The notes below the pieces were generated by a model. The model was not told where the DNA came from. It made no database searches and worked only from the letters and a program-made list of their open reading frames with translations. A program made the position numbers and the translations under genes. From Sipunculus nudus (taxonomy: Eukaryota; Annelida; Sipuncula; Golfingiida; Sipunculidae), in NCBI GenBank assembly GCA_026874595.1, contig CM049309.1:46840079-46904078 (forward strand): a stretch of DNA of 64,000 nucleotides, written 5' to 3'. This document shows, piece by piece, positions 51,215-63,479 of this stretch (position 1 is the first letter of the stretch; every line of letters begins with the position of its first letter).

Positions 51215-51905
51215 TTCTTTCACACTTCAGGACTGCCTAATATCAAAACTACTCATCTGTTTTTCCTCATATTTACCATAAATATTCCCCTATATAGTTC
51301 TTATATACATGCCAGAAATTATGTCTGTATTATATAATTTAAAAAAGTTATGGGCCAAAACATAATGCATTTTGCAAATAATCAGGAAAGAAATTTTATC
51401 ACTTAACACAAAACTTGTTAAAGCTAAGCACTTTTTTTCCAGTAATATTACTTTTATTAATCAAAATTAAATTGTATACCCAAAATTAGATCAAAATCTT
51501 TTAAATTTTTTAAAATATTAGCAAAAATAAAAAATTGGTACCTTAAATTTTGCCCAACTTTGACCATGGCACGTTTTTTTGCTGTAATTGCTGTGGATTT
51601 AATTTTCACAGCATGTTTTTGTTAGCATTTCAACTGTTAACACTAAAAATTTGAAACCAGTTGATCAAAAACTGTAGATTTTATTCAAGTTTTCAAGCAC
51701 CATGTCACATATTGCTAGTGTTATGCAGTTTGCTAGAGCTCAGCTCCCGAGCTTCAGCTCTAAGTTCCTTAAATTTGGCATACAGTTAGATTTCTCCAAA
51801 ATCCCCTACCATGCCAAGAATTTGGTCACTAGGACTTAATTCCTTCGAGATATCAATGAAAAACTTCATTTTTCCATTAAAAACCCATTGTTACACTTTA
51901 AGACT
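51215..51905 (+). repeat. Left arm of a ~690-bp inverted repeat, followed by a diverged direct copy (to ~52400)
   Basis: The arm (CACACTTCAGGACTGCCTAATATC... to ...CATTAAAAACCCATTG) is matched in inverted orientation by 53405-54100. A second, more diverged copy follows directly at 51900-52400 (again ACTGCCTAATATCAAAACCAC... and TCCAACTTTGGCAATGGCATG). No coding region seen. Confidence 0.85.
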
Positions 51906-52400
51906 GCCTAATATCAAAACCACTGATCTGACTTTGATCATATATAATATACATATTTTTCTATACATTCGCTATGCACATGCCAGAAATGATGTCAGTA
52001 TTGTGTATTTTTTTTAAGTTATGGGCCCAAACATAATGCACTTTTTTAAAAAATCAAGAAATATATTTACTCACCTAAGATGAGAATTGCTGAAGCTGGA
52101 GACTTTTTGTCAGGAATATAATTTTATTTAATCAAGATTCGATTGTTTACCCAAAATTAGATCTGAATTTTGCAAATTTTTTTTAAGTTATTAGCTTAAA
52201 TAAAAAATCAGTACCCTAAATTTTGTCCAACTTTGGCAATGGCATGTTTTTTTCTGTAAGCACTGTTGATTTAATTTTTACAGCATATATACATAAGGAT
52301 TTAATCTTTTAAAATCTGAAATTTCAAAGGAATTGATTGAAAAGAGTAGCTTTTATTCAAGTTTTCATACACCATGTCAAGTGTTGTTTACATCTAGCCC

Positions 52401-53289
52401 ACCTAGTAGTAAAGCCTTCACTTGCATTATGTAACCCACCCCAGGCAGCTTGTCTTGGCTCAGCTGGGCCACTACTAGCAGGCTTCCCCTCTGCCCTGCA
52501 CACCCCCCCCCCCCCCCCCCCCTAGATGATGCATTAACTAGATGAATGTTATAATTTTCTGTATTTCATTTTATTCTTGGCTATGCTACATTTTAGATTT
52601 TGTATTTACCACCAGGGTTACAATGATTAAAGTGCACATTTAATTGTGTCCACAAAGTGGTGTATTGCTATGAAAGTGTGGATGTTCATCAGATAAGTAA
52701 TTCCTTCCTTGAGAAGAGTAAAAACTTCACCAGGTGTGAAACTGACTATTAATTCCAGGAATAAATTAAAGCTTAGATTGTAATTAGCATAATGATATTG
52801 TTTGTCCCTCATTCAACCAACAGTGTGTATACTTTATTTGAAAAGATGTTTTTATTTTACCAAATTTACAGAATCTTATTTTATTTTGGTGAATAAGATT
52901 AAGCATTTACTGAAAACTCCAATGTGCAAAACTTTTTAATAGTGATTCAAGGAATAATCTTGCAGATGCCATGTTGTGGCATTATTTTCTTTTAAATTCA
53001 GTTTGAAAATTTGTGATTTAAAAATAATAAAAATATATGTGTATGCATAATATGACCCAATACGAGCTACACTCTGGATGTATAATGATTGCAACTAAGA
53101 ATTCTAATATTTTAACTTATATTTTCAGTGTTTTTTTAATACAAATTTATAAAATTTGTAAATAAAAAAAATTAATCAGATAAAAACTTATTTTAATGGA
53201 AAAAGTGGATATGCTTAAATAATATATAAACTTAAATGTATTATTCCCTTGAATGTGAAATAAAGGTATTAGTCCAGACCTAGGAATCC
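52401..53289. other. Inverted-repeat spacer with 20-C tract
   Basis: A C-rich segment ends in a run of 20 C at 52503-52522. The rest is AT-rich and non-coding. It separates the two arms of the large inverted repeat. Confidence 0.5.
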
Positions 53290-54100
53290 AAAATTCGGCA
53301 TAATGTTAGATGTCCCCAAGATCTCCTACCAAGCCGAAAACTGGGTCTTTGCAACTTTGTTCCTTTGAGAAATTAGGGAAAAACCTAAATTTTTTATTTA
53401 AAACCTATTTTCAACAACGGGTTTTTAATGGAAAAATGAAGTTTTTCATTAATATCTCGAAGGTATTAAGTCCTAGCGACCAAATTCTTGGTATGGTAGG
53501 GGATTTTGGAGACATCTAATTGTATGCCAAATTTTAGGAACTGAGAGCTGAAGCTGGGGAGCTGAGCCCTTGCAAACTGCATAACACTAGCTTGATGTAA
53601 ACAATATTTTACATGGTGCTTGAAAACTTGAATAAAATCTACAGTTTTTGTTCAACTGGTTTCAAATGTTTGGTGTTAACAGACAAAATGCTAACAAAAA
53701 CATGCTGTGAAAATTAAATCCACAGTACTTACAGGAAAAAAACGTGCCATGGTCAAAGTTGGGCAAAATTTAAGGTACCAATTTTTTATTTTTGTTAATA
53801 TTTCAAAAAATTTAAAAGATTTTGATCTAATTTTAGGTATACAATTTAATTTTGATTAATTAAAGTTATATTACTTGAAAAAAAGTCCATAGCTTTAACA
53901 TGTTTTGTGTTAAGTGATCAAATATCTTTCCTGATTTTTTACAAAATGCATTATGTTTGGGCCCATAACTTTTTTAAATTATATAATACAGACATAATTT
54001 CTGGCATGTATATAAGAACTATATAGGGGAATATTTATGGTAAATATGAGGAAAAACAGATGAGTAGTTTTGATATTAGGCAGTCCTGAAGTGTGAAAAT
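53290..54100 (-). repeat. Right arm of the ~690-bp inverted repeat, with a short forward stub
   Basis: 53405-54100 is the inverted counterpart of 51215-51905; shared words include ATGGTCAAAGTTGGGCAAAAT and TTGATATTAGGCAGTCCTGAAG. The stub at 53290-53400 is in forward orientation (TTCCTTTGAGAAATTAGGG) and is itself echoed in inverted form at 54105-54145, so a local palindrome centre lies near 53405. Confidence 0.8.
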
Positions 54101-54154
54101 AGGTTTTTAATAGAAAATTGAGGTTTCCTTAATTTCTCAAAGGAACGAATCGCA

Positions 54155-55213
54155 AACTAGATGTAACAGCATCACACAGCTAACATATATGGTAAAATGA
54201 CTCAATTCAATCTCCATAATTCAGCCAAAAATCATTCATGTGGAACCATTAATGACAATTATTATAAGAATTATTGTAGGGATTATTCTTGTAAAATATT
54301 TAACAAACTGGCTTCAGTGGCAACAGTCGAAAAACGTTTCGCAGGTTTATAACTCATATAGGAAGATACAGCAAACTGGCTAAGTTCAGCTTCCTGTAAC
54401 TCAGCAAAAAAGCACTGAATCAAAACCACTTGAACAAACTTGAATTATCAACATTTGAGGATAATTAATGTGTGAGATTTAAGAAACTGGCCCAGTGGTT
54501 TTTGAGAAGATCTTTGTAGTCACTGAACTAAAATGGGCTGTTATGGCATATGACTAAATTCAGCTTCCCATAACTTAGCCAAAAGTCACTGAACAGAGAC
54601 CATTTGAACAAATTTATGAAAGCACTACCCTAGGATCATTTCTGTGCGATATTAAACATTTTGGCCATATGGTTTCAGAGAAGAAGTTTTTTGTAGCCCT
54701 CAATGTGATACAGGCACTGATGACCCCGTACAAAAAAAGCCAATGCAGGTGGCGCCACCAATACTTCAATTTCAGATATGACCTATGTGACCAACATTGG
54801 CATAAAATTTGGTGATGATAGCTCGTGCCGTTTCTGAGATTTAAATTTTAATATGCGTTTTTGGACAGATGACAAAGTTCAACCTCCTGTAACTCGGCCA
54901 AAAATCTCCGAACTGGAACCATTCGAACAAACTTGAGAGAGATTGTTCCAGGGAACATTTCTGTGAAATATAGGACAATTTGGCTGGACAGTTTCGGAGA
55001 AGAAGATTTTTAAAGCTTTTTTAGCTTTAGAAAATGCAGTAAGAAAAAAAATAAACAAAATCCGATATAGTTTTTTGGATGACTGATTTTTTGCAAAAAT
55101 TCTGGTGATGCTAGCTCCTGCCGTTTTTGAGATAGCTATGGTTAACGTACAGACCACGCACGACGTACGACGGACGATGCGCACTATCGCATAAGCTCAC
55201 AGGTTCACTAAAA
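54155..55213. repeat. Long dispersed duplication, second family, copy A (partner 58260-59302)
   Basis: The stretch starts at CTAGATGTAACAGCATCACA and runs about 1.05 kb, matching 58260-59302 in the same orientation apart from small indels. It closes with an ACGACGGACGATGCGC-type tail and AGCTCACAGGTTCACTAAAA, a style of end shared with the 18.3-19.8 kb element. It contains one GGTGGCGCCACC (near 54748). No gene. Confidence 0.88.
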
Positions 55214-55319
55214 ATATATATATGCATGATATGAAAGAAATCTGTCCTGTAGTTTTCAATTTATCATGCTCACAGTGCTGTCAAGTTGCAATGGTTGGGT
55301 ATTAACAGGTGCAAAAGCA

Positions 55320-57345
55320 AGAAAACAACACAAGGTGGCGCCACCCAGAAAACCATGCTATCAAAGATCTTATGTCAATTTGATTTTTGGACCAATCCAT
55401 GCATCCCTCAGCATGACACAAGGTGGCGCCACCTGTCTTCTGCAAAAAACAATGCTCTCCAAGATATTCAGTCAATTTGAATTTTGGATCATTCCATGTA
55501 TCCCTTACTGAGATATTAAAGATTTTGTGTGAATTTCACCAAATATGGGAATATTCAAGGTCAAGGCCACTCTCATAGGTAAAGGTCATGACCCCAATTT
55601 AAATAAACATCATCCCATAACCCATTTCTATGTATATGCTTAATATAAAAGAAATCTGTCCATTAGTTTTTCACTTATAATGCTCACAGTACTGTCAAGT
55701 GGCAATTTTGGGGGTATTATAAGGCACGAAAACAAGTAAAGAATAATAGGTGGCGCCACCAGTTTCTGGAACATGACAACCCTATCCATGATCTTCGATC
55801 AACTTGATTTTGGGATCAATCCATGCAAGATTTCTTGAGATATTTAAGAATTTGTGTGATTTTTTCCCAAAATTGGACCTATTCAAGGTCAAGGACACTC
55901 TCCTAGTAAAAGTCATGACCTCTTTTTAAATAGGCGTCGTCCTCTCACCCATCTATACACATGCAAAATTTTGGTCCAACTGGTCAAATGGTTCCCGAGA
56001 TATCAGCTTGGATGTCTGCAGCTTAACGTGAATGTAGGTGGCGCCACCTGTCATACAATCAAGAAAGCTGTCCAAGATGTATACACATGCAAAATTTCAG
56101 GTGGATATGTCCAACCAATGCCGAGATATGAGTGTTTTTATTCCAAGGCAGATGAACAGATGGACACTGTGCAAAAATGGTGGCAAGTGGCACCACCAAC
56201 AATTTTGTGTATGATTAAGAGATATGTGAGATCTATACACATGCAAAATTTTGGCCCAACTGGTCAAACGGTTCCAGAGATGAGCTTGGATGTCTGCTGC
56301 GTAAATCTGAATGTAGGTGGTGCCACCTGTCATAAAATCAAGAAAGCTGTCAAGGATGTATAAACCTGAAAAATATTAGGTGGATAAGTCAAACCACTGC
56401 CGAGATATGACCGATTTTATCCCAAGGCAGATGAACAGATGGACCCTGTGCAAAAATGGTTGGAGGTGGCACCACCAGTTTTGGGTATGATAAAGAGCTA
56501 TGGGAGATCTATACACATGCAAAATTTTGGCCGAACTGGTCAAACGGTTCCAGAGATATGAGCTTGGATGTCTGCAGCTTAAATGTGAATGTAGGTGGCG
56601 CCACCTGTCATACAATCAAGAAAGCTGTCCAGGATGTATACACATGCAAAATTTCAGGTGGATAAGTCCAACCAATGCAGAGATATGAGTGTTTTTATCC
56701 CAAGGCAGATGAACAGATGGACGCTGTGCAAAAATTGTTGCAGGTGGCGCCACCATGATTAGTGTATGTAATAAAGCTTTCCAAGGGCTACATTTGTGCA
56801 AAATATTTAGCATTATCCGTCAAACAGTTCCCGAGATATGTGGGTTTATGTGTGGAAACTGACGCACAAATGGACACTGGGCAGAGAGGAAAGGTCAGTG
56901 GTCAACCAAAAATGAGGGCGCAGCAGTTCACATGTGATCGATCATAATTCCCAATTTTAAAAAATTCTGCCCAGTGGTTATGAAGGAGTTCTCCGGAAAC
57001 CTATGCAGCGATGGCAGTAGAGTCGGTGTCCGACTTGAAAACATAGTATCCGCATTACTCTGTTTTGGCGGATACAATGATTGTAGCTGGCACCACCAGT
57101 CTTATATACAACAAAGAGATATATACATATGCCCAATGTCAGACTGATATGTCAAACCCTTCTGTGAAAAAGCAGGGACATACACTGTGTAAAAATTATT
57201 GTAGGTGGCGCCACCAGTCTTGTACACTATAAAGCTACCCGATATGTATAAACATACCCAAATTTATGCTAATGTATCAAATTCCTCTGTAGAAATAAGC
57301 AGGCATATACACTGCAAAAGTCAATGTAGGTGGCACCACCTGTCT
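55320..57345. repeat. Dimeric tandem repeat centred on GGTGGCGCCACC, copy B
   Basis: Palindrome centres include about 55338, 55425, 55755, 56042, 56191, 56320, 56467, 56600, 56748, 57210 and 57334. In the regular part (56042-56748) spacings are 149, 129, 147, 133 and 148 bp, the same alternation as copy A. Variants GGTGGTGCCACC and GGCACCACC show loss of symmetry. The longest open frames here (such as 55971-56363) are repeat translations. Confidence 0.88.
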
Positions 57346-57933
57346 TATAAATGAGAATACCATCAAAGACGCATAGACAGGTATCAGTCCAATACATCAA
57401 ACTTCCCCAGAGTTTGATGCACTGGCCTGACAAGGCTTAGGTGAGTAAGGCAGTTGCCCCCAGAGTGACCTGTGACAAATTGCTGCCTCAAGCTTCTGCA
57501 CTGAGTGAACTCTTTACCTGCACCTGGCTAGACTGAGTGAACTTTTGACCTGTACCTGGCTGCACTGAAAGAACTCTTGACCTGTTGCATAATCTGACAC
57601 AGTTGGCAGTCTGCCAAAGCTATAAATAGATTCAGGCAGAACTTTAGTGCCAAATATGATGCAGTGAGCAGTCTGCAAAAGCTATAAATAGAATGCAGCT
57701 ACTGCACTGAGTGAACTCTTGACCTATACCTGGCTGCACTTCTTCCAATCCTGGCACTGTGCCAAAACTATTTATAGAGCTGACATCATCTTGGCTAATG
57801 GGCAACATCAAGGCACTGGCAATCTGCCAATGTTAAACCAAGTGCTGCCATCTGTACACAAAAGTGGTCCCTACTTGAAATAACTTTGAAATTAATTTTC
57901 CCAATACAAAATGCTTTTCAGCTGACTTTTTAT
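57327..57933. repeat. Long dispersed duplication, copy B (partner 49685-50297)
   Basis: Same sequence and orientation as 49685-50297. The three CTATAAATAG boxes lie at 57620, 57682 and, inverted, 57768, keeping the same 62- and 86-bp spacing as in copy A. Together with the adjacent palindrome repeats, both copies show the order [dimeric array]-[this segment], so they are copies of one larger element. Confidence 0.9.
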
Positions 57934-58259
57934 AAAAAAAGTAAATAAGGAATATATGTAAAATTATTACGGATGCATACTGAATGCAAAATTAAAATAC
58001 AGATATATATCATTGATGGCAAAATCTTGAATTAAGTTAAGTAGGGATACCAATAATTTATAATCCACATACAGTTGTCTTGATATAGCCACAGCGAGCT
58101 GAAAATCCATGAATGTAACATTGCCTGGTATGATGAATAACTTAAATCATAAATCTAAATTTTTTAAAAGCTTTAAAAAAAACTTTGTTAATATTAACCA
58201 AATTTAACCTGAAATCTACATGTCTAGTGGCATGATGTAATAGATGCTTATAAACTGGT
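57934..58259. other. AT-rich non-coding spacer
   Basis: No repeat family shared with the rest of the window and no coding signal seen. Confidence 0.4.
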
Positions 58260-59302
58260 GCCAGGCTAGATGTAACAGCATCACATAGTTAACATACATG
58301 GTAAAATGACTCAATTCAATCTCCATAATTCAGCCAAAAATCATTCATGTGGAAACATTAATGACATATTTTATAAGAATTATTGTAGGGATTATTCTTG
58401 TAAAATATTTAACAAACTGGCTTCAGTGGCATCAGTCAAAAAACGTTTTGCAAGCAAACTGGCTAAGTTCAGCTTCCCGTAACTCAGCCAAAAAGCACTG
58501 AACTTAAACCATTTGAACAAACTTGAATTATCAACATCTGAGGATAATTAATGTGTGAGATTTTAGGAATTTGGCCCAGTGGTTTTTTAGAAGAAGATCT
58601 TTGTAGCCACTGAGATAAAATGGGTTGTTATGGCATATGACTAAATTCAGTTTCCCATAACTTAGCCAAAAGTCACTGAAAAGAGACCATTTGAACAAAC
58701 TTCAGAAAGCACTACCCTACGATCATTTCTGTGCAATATTAAACATTTTGGCCATATGGTTTCAGAGAAGAAGTTTTTTGTAGCCCTCAGTATGATACAG
58801 GCACTAATGACCCCGTACAAAAAAGGCCGATGCAGGTGGCGCCACCAATACCTCAAATTCAGATATGACCTATGTGACCTACATTGGCATTAAATTTGGT
58901 GATGATAGCTCCAGCCATTTCTGATATTTAAATTTTAATATGCTTTTTTGCCCAATTTACAAAGTTCAACCTCCTGTAACTCGGCCAAAAATCTCCGCAC
59001 TCGAACCATTCAAAAAAACTTGAGAAAGATTGTTCCAGGGATCATTTCTGTGAAATATTGGACAATTTGGCTCCACAGTTTCGGAGAAAATTTTTAAAGC
59101 TTTTTTAGCTTTTTCCCTATATAATCTAAGAAAATGCAGTTAGAAAATAAATAAACAAAATCCGATATAGCTTTTTGGATGACTGATTATTTGCAAAAAA
59201 TTTGGCGATGCTAGCTCCTGCCATTTATTAGATAGCTATGGTTAACGTACAGACGACGCACAACACACAACGCCGCACAAGCTCACAGGTTCGCTAAAAA
59301 TA
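58260..59302. repeat. Long dispersed duplication, second family, copy B (partner 54155-55213)
   Basis: Matches 54155-55213 throughout, including the AACTCGGCCAAAAATCTCCG segment and the closing AGCTCACAGGTTCGCTAAAA. It runs straight into another GCGCCACC remnant at about 59305. Confidence 0.88.
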
Positions 59303-59439
59303 CAGGTTGCGCCACCAGTTTGCAGGAACTGATGGAACACTCCATGATCAATATTCATGCAGAGAATCATGGTGATCAATGCATTAGTTATTCTGATACT
59401 TGAGCTTTTGTATGAAATTTTTTATTATTCTGGGGGGTA

Positions 59440-59602
59440 CTTACGAGACCTATAGCTTGGAGAATACGAGTAACAGAGACCTTATTTCAGGTTTCCAAGG
59501 AGACTTTCCATGGACCTCCCTGGATGTCAAGTTAGAAGATTCCAGAGCCAGCAGTTACGATTTGTGCCCTGTCAACGGACAGATGGCGGACAAAGAGTGA
59601 TC
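59440..59602. repeat. Solitary unit of the 18.3-19.8 kb minisatellite family
   Basis: Shares TTATTTCAGGTTTCCAAGGA, then GATTTGTGCCCTGTCAACGG and GACAAAGAGTGAT with the last unit and tail of the element at 18270-19815. It keeps one unit and the beginning of the tail, a truncated dispersed copy. Confidence 0.75.
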
Positions 59603-59604
59603 AC

Positions 59605-59850
59605 TTTAAAGAAACTACTGCCAGAATGGGAAGAGGACTTCATATACAAAAGTTACTGCAAGAATGGGAAGAGGACTTAATACAAAGAAACTTCTTCCAG
59701 AATAGGAGGAGTACTTAATTTAAAGAAACTTCTACCAGAATGGGAAGAGGACTTAATACAAAGAAACTTCTACCGGAATGGAAAGAGTACAAAATATAAA
59801 GAAACTACTGCCAGAATGGGAAGGACTTAATACAAGGAAACTATAACTCT
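59605..59850. repeat. ~40-bp minisatellite, about 6 imperfect copies
   Basis: GAAACTNCTNCCAGAATGGG followed by AGAGGACTTAATACAAA recurs in direct tandem at roughly 40-bp spacing. Confidence 0.85.
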
Positions 59851-60255
59851 GGTAAAGGACTTTAGTATTGCAGCATGTGCGAGCCAGGAGGTCATGAGTT
59901 AAAATCTCAGCTGAGGAGTGGTGAGAAATCTCATGATTGGCCCCCAACCAAGGTAAGCACAGGTTAATGGGAAGACTGGGCCTCACAGCTGTGTATCACT
60001 CACAAACATCTTTTGGGGCGTTCCTCAGTGATATGACCCAGCAATGGGGCTGATTCCACACCCAGAACCTGCACAGGCTGTAGATACTAGGCTTTGGTGC
60101 GCAAAACAACATAGCAGGAAGTGAGTGCTACTGCCCAGTCACGTAGTCCAAAAGCAAAATGGGACTCTGCAGCTATACATACTAAGATAAAGAATTTGAT
60201 ATGATTGCATAAAATATAGAGACTATTACCTCTAACATAAAAAGAATCTTTAAAA
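59850..60255 (+). mobile_element. tRNA-derived SINE, copy 2 (same family as 7.6 kb)
   Basis: A tRNA-like head with B-box-like GAGTTAAAATCTC (about 59896) is followed by the family body: GGCCCCCAACCAAGG, a TCACAGCTGTGTATCACTCA segment, and ATGACCCAGCAATGG. It ends with TTACCTCTA and an A-rich tail. It carries extra internal sequence compared with copy 1, which looks internally deleted. Confidence 0.72.
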
Positions 60256-62690
60256 GGGGACAGAAAAAAATCACATATGAGATTTAATATGGATTTATTT
60301 GATTATGATTATAAATACAAAATGGACTGACAATGACCGATGCTCACAATGATACGTGATCCATTAGTTATGTCCCAATGAGTGATAACAACACACGGCT
60401 GTCAACAGTAGAAAAAACCAACAGCACAACAGTGCAGATAACCAAGCCAACAACCATCAGGCCAACACCTATGGAACCCCTGTATTTACATTACAACAAT
60501 GGTTTAGCATTGCACGACTACCTTTTCAAGGTTTTCTGGCTATTCCAACATTTACTTGCTTGCTACTCACTACAAAAACTGTCTTCATTAACATTACACA
60601 TTTATATTGCTAACTATTCTAAATTAAGTTACAAAAAGTATGTGTGTATATATATATATATAAAACACCTTATGTGCACATCAATATTATGGGCACCTCG
60701 CTACTACAGACACTCGGGATGTTCTGCAAGTTGTACACTTAAAGGCAAGTAACCTCCTATTTGGCACCTCTGTAGTGCCGCCCAAAACGCTGGTCCCATC
60801 AATGTCTGTAATAGGGAGGTTTCTCAATATATATATATATATGTATCACCATTTAAATGGCCATCTACTACATGCATAGGTATGGTCCAACTTATATTAA
60901 AAGTGTTAGAGTACCATTGGAAGGCTTAAAGCCATCACTCATATTACTGGTAATCAGCCTGACATATAAGCAGTATAATAAAAAATACTTTAAATTCTGT
61001 TTGAATATTCCTAAGTCTATATGGCCCTGGGTACAGTGTCCCTCCTGATTTTACCTGGCTTGATCTGAGATAATGGAATCACGCTGACTGGCAAGTATAC
61101 CCTGAGAACATTAATTAATGTAATATGTATGCTGGACAGAGATACAAGTTGTGGTAGTAATAACATACACAGTAGTCTATATGCTCATTAGTTAGTACAC
61201 TACAGGCATTCAATGTACAAGTGTCTACAATAAATAATGCAATTTGAAGCAGTACCTGAATTAATGAAAACCCGACATAATCAGTATATAGTATTACTCA
61301 TTTAGGCTACTCCTTATGTAAATTAAAAGAACCAACAAGTTCTGTATTCACAGTTTATGTAAATTTGTAAAATAAACTGGATGACTTGACAAGTAGTGAA
61401 TTTCAACTTGTTTTCTGCAAGTCACTAGCTCACAAATATAAAGGCTTTAAGTGACAGCTAAAGGAATAAAGTTCATATGAAACATATACTGCAAGTGGAT
61501 ATATAAATCTTCTATTCCACAGGTAAAATGGAGACTTATCACTGGCCTAAAGGTAAAAAAATCAATGTATAATTTACAGGACAAGGCCTGAAATTACAAT
61601 TACATTTGTGATGGTCTTAAAAAAGACTGATAAAAATTAAATCAAAACAATCTTATTTATATTATTGTTAAAAGGGAAAGGCATAAGACCCTGAATGCTT
61701 ATGATGAATAAGGAAACAAATGTAAAGCAAGGCTGCACTACCAGCTGTATATAGCTGCAATACAGATGTAGCATACCAAGATATAGTATCTATTAATTTA
61801 AACATTTTGACCTGATATACCTGATACAGAGGGGAAACCCTGGTGTCACTTCTGTGCTCTAATATACGACACTTAGATCTGAGCAGGAATGTGTTATTTT
61901 ATTCACCCTTTCTGTGTTTACCCTTGACTCTGTGGGGTTACACACCTTGACCCCCTTGATGTTTCTTATCACATTACACTTCTACTAATGTTTACATAGA
62001 CAATTGTGTTGTCAGTAGATCAGCATGACAACAAAATGAGTGAACACTGCACAATGTGAACTATATATTAACTACCATTTGAACCTGTAAAGTTTTAAGA
62101 TGTTCAGAGATGGCATATTGTAAGGCAATAGATTAATAATAACAGTATCTGCTAAAACTAGACCACTTAGATTAGTATTTTAAAAATCTACTGCTGCCCT
62201 TAAGAGGTGGAGCCAAGGATATCATCCCACACTGGTATTTGGGATGTAAATCACATTAACCAGTAAGCAACTTTCTATTCTTGAGCAAATCTACATCACC
62301 TAAGTATTGTTACAGGCATGAGGGTGTTAAACTTTTTTTTTTCGTTATGTATTATTGCTCTCACTCAAACCTTATGTACTATCAGCATGTGCTCTTTTAT
62401 CCCAATTTTATTCCACATTCCATTTCAACATAAAGAGCTGGCATATATAAATGCACCCTAAATACAACACTTTCTTATAACACATTTTGTACACATTGTG
62501 TACAGAAAAGCGACCTGTGTGTCCATTTAGCTTGTCAATTGCACATTATAACCAAAATTATATATAGTGTGTGAGCTTGTGTGTGTGAGCTTGTTTGTGT
62601 ATATATATATCATATGAAATCTCCCTGCAGCTAGTAGTATTTCTTCTCTCCAGACCCTGAATGAGCCACTGGCAGCACTTCATCTGTTCA
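60256..62690. other. Non-repetitive AT-rich stretch; possible long 3' UTR on the minus strand
   Basis: Unlike its surroundings it shows no family repeats beyond TA microsatellites (about 60645-60662, 60827-60842, 62600-62610). If the candidate terminal exon at 62.7 kb is real, this would be its 3' UTR; AATAAA on the minus strand occurs near 61890 and 60293. The 124-codon open frame at 60378-60752 runs through a TA microsatellite and looks spurious. Confidence 0.35.
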
Positions 62691-62704
62691 ATGTAAGATC
62701 AGTG

Positions 62705-62757
62705 TCAGAACGCCAAGGTCACCTGACCAGCTGCCTCCTCAAACACTCCTCTAGGTC
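62705..62757 (-). CDS. Candidate terminal coding exon of an unidentified minus-strand gene
   Basis: On the minus strand a strong acceptor (TTTTTTCTTGTTATTC, then ATTTGTAG) precedes GACCTAGAGGAGTGTTTGAG, and local GC content rises. One frame ends PRGVFEEAAGQVTLAF-stop (TGA at 62705-62707); another ends DLEECLRRQLVR-stop slightly earlier. The rest of the gene would lie beyond the right edge of the window. I do not recognise the protein. The call rests on the splice acceptor and composition only. Confidence 0.25.
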
Positions 62758-62989
62758 CTACAAATGAATAACAAGAAAAAACTAGATGTGGTTGGACAAT
62801 GGTCCTCAGAGGGCCCCGCATTTCTGGTAGTGCTAGACTAGTTCACATATGGATTAAAAGTTGATAGTTAAAAAATATGACAAAAAGAAACAGTTTTTTT
62901 TTCAATGTGTATGAGGGAACAAAAATCCTACTGGTTCAAATCATATTAAAGAAGATATTATGTTTGAAATACAAATTCAAAAATTGTAC

Positions 62990-63420
62990 TCTAGCGGCCA
63001 TATTTGATTTTGGACGTGTTTGTAATTCAATAAAGACTGAGTCCTCATAGGCACCAATCAACCCTATGAATTTGAGAAAGATCAAGCATGTTCTTGTTGA
63101 GATATCATGTGCGAAAGAAAATCACTAAATGTGCTTTTGTAGCCATATTGGAATTACGACAGGTTTGCAATTTGAAATGTCTGGAGCCCTCATAAGCCCA
63201 AAGATCCCTGTGAATTTGAGATAGATCAAACATGTTCTTGTTGAGATATTGCACGCGAAAGAAATTTATCGATTAGGCTCTGGTGGCCTTATTGGATTTC
63301 TGACAGGTCAGCAATAAAAACAAAATGGAGCCTTCATAGGTACCAATCATCCCTGTGAATATGAGAAAGATCAAGCATGTTCATGTTGAGATATCACGCA
63401 CAAAGAAAATTAACAAGGGC
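62990..63420. repeat. ~145-bp tandem repeat, 3 copies
   Basis: GAGAAAGATCAAGCATGTTC, then TTGTTGAGATATC, recurs near 63070, 63215 and 63365, with flanking words (CCTCATAGGCACCAATCA) in phase. Copies are moderately diverged. No coding region. Confidence 0.85.
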
Positions 63421-63479
63421 ACTGTTAAGCAGGGCATCCACTCGCACGGGGCATAATTAGAATGGATGTATTAGACAGT

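Noticed and set aside
55971-56363. 130-codon plus-strand open frame with repeated GGATCH motifs
   Set aside because: GGATCH is the translation of the GGTGGCGCCACCTGTCAT repeat unit; the frame has no start context or homology.
60378-60752. 124-codon plus-strand open frame
   Set aside because: It runs through a TA microsatellite, has AT-driven composition and no recognisable domain or splice structure.
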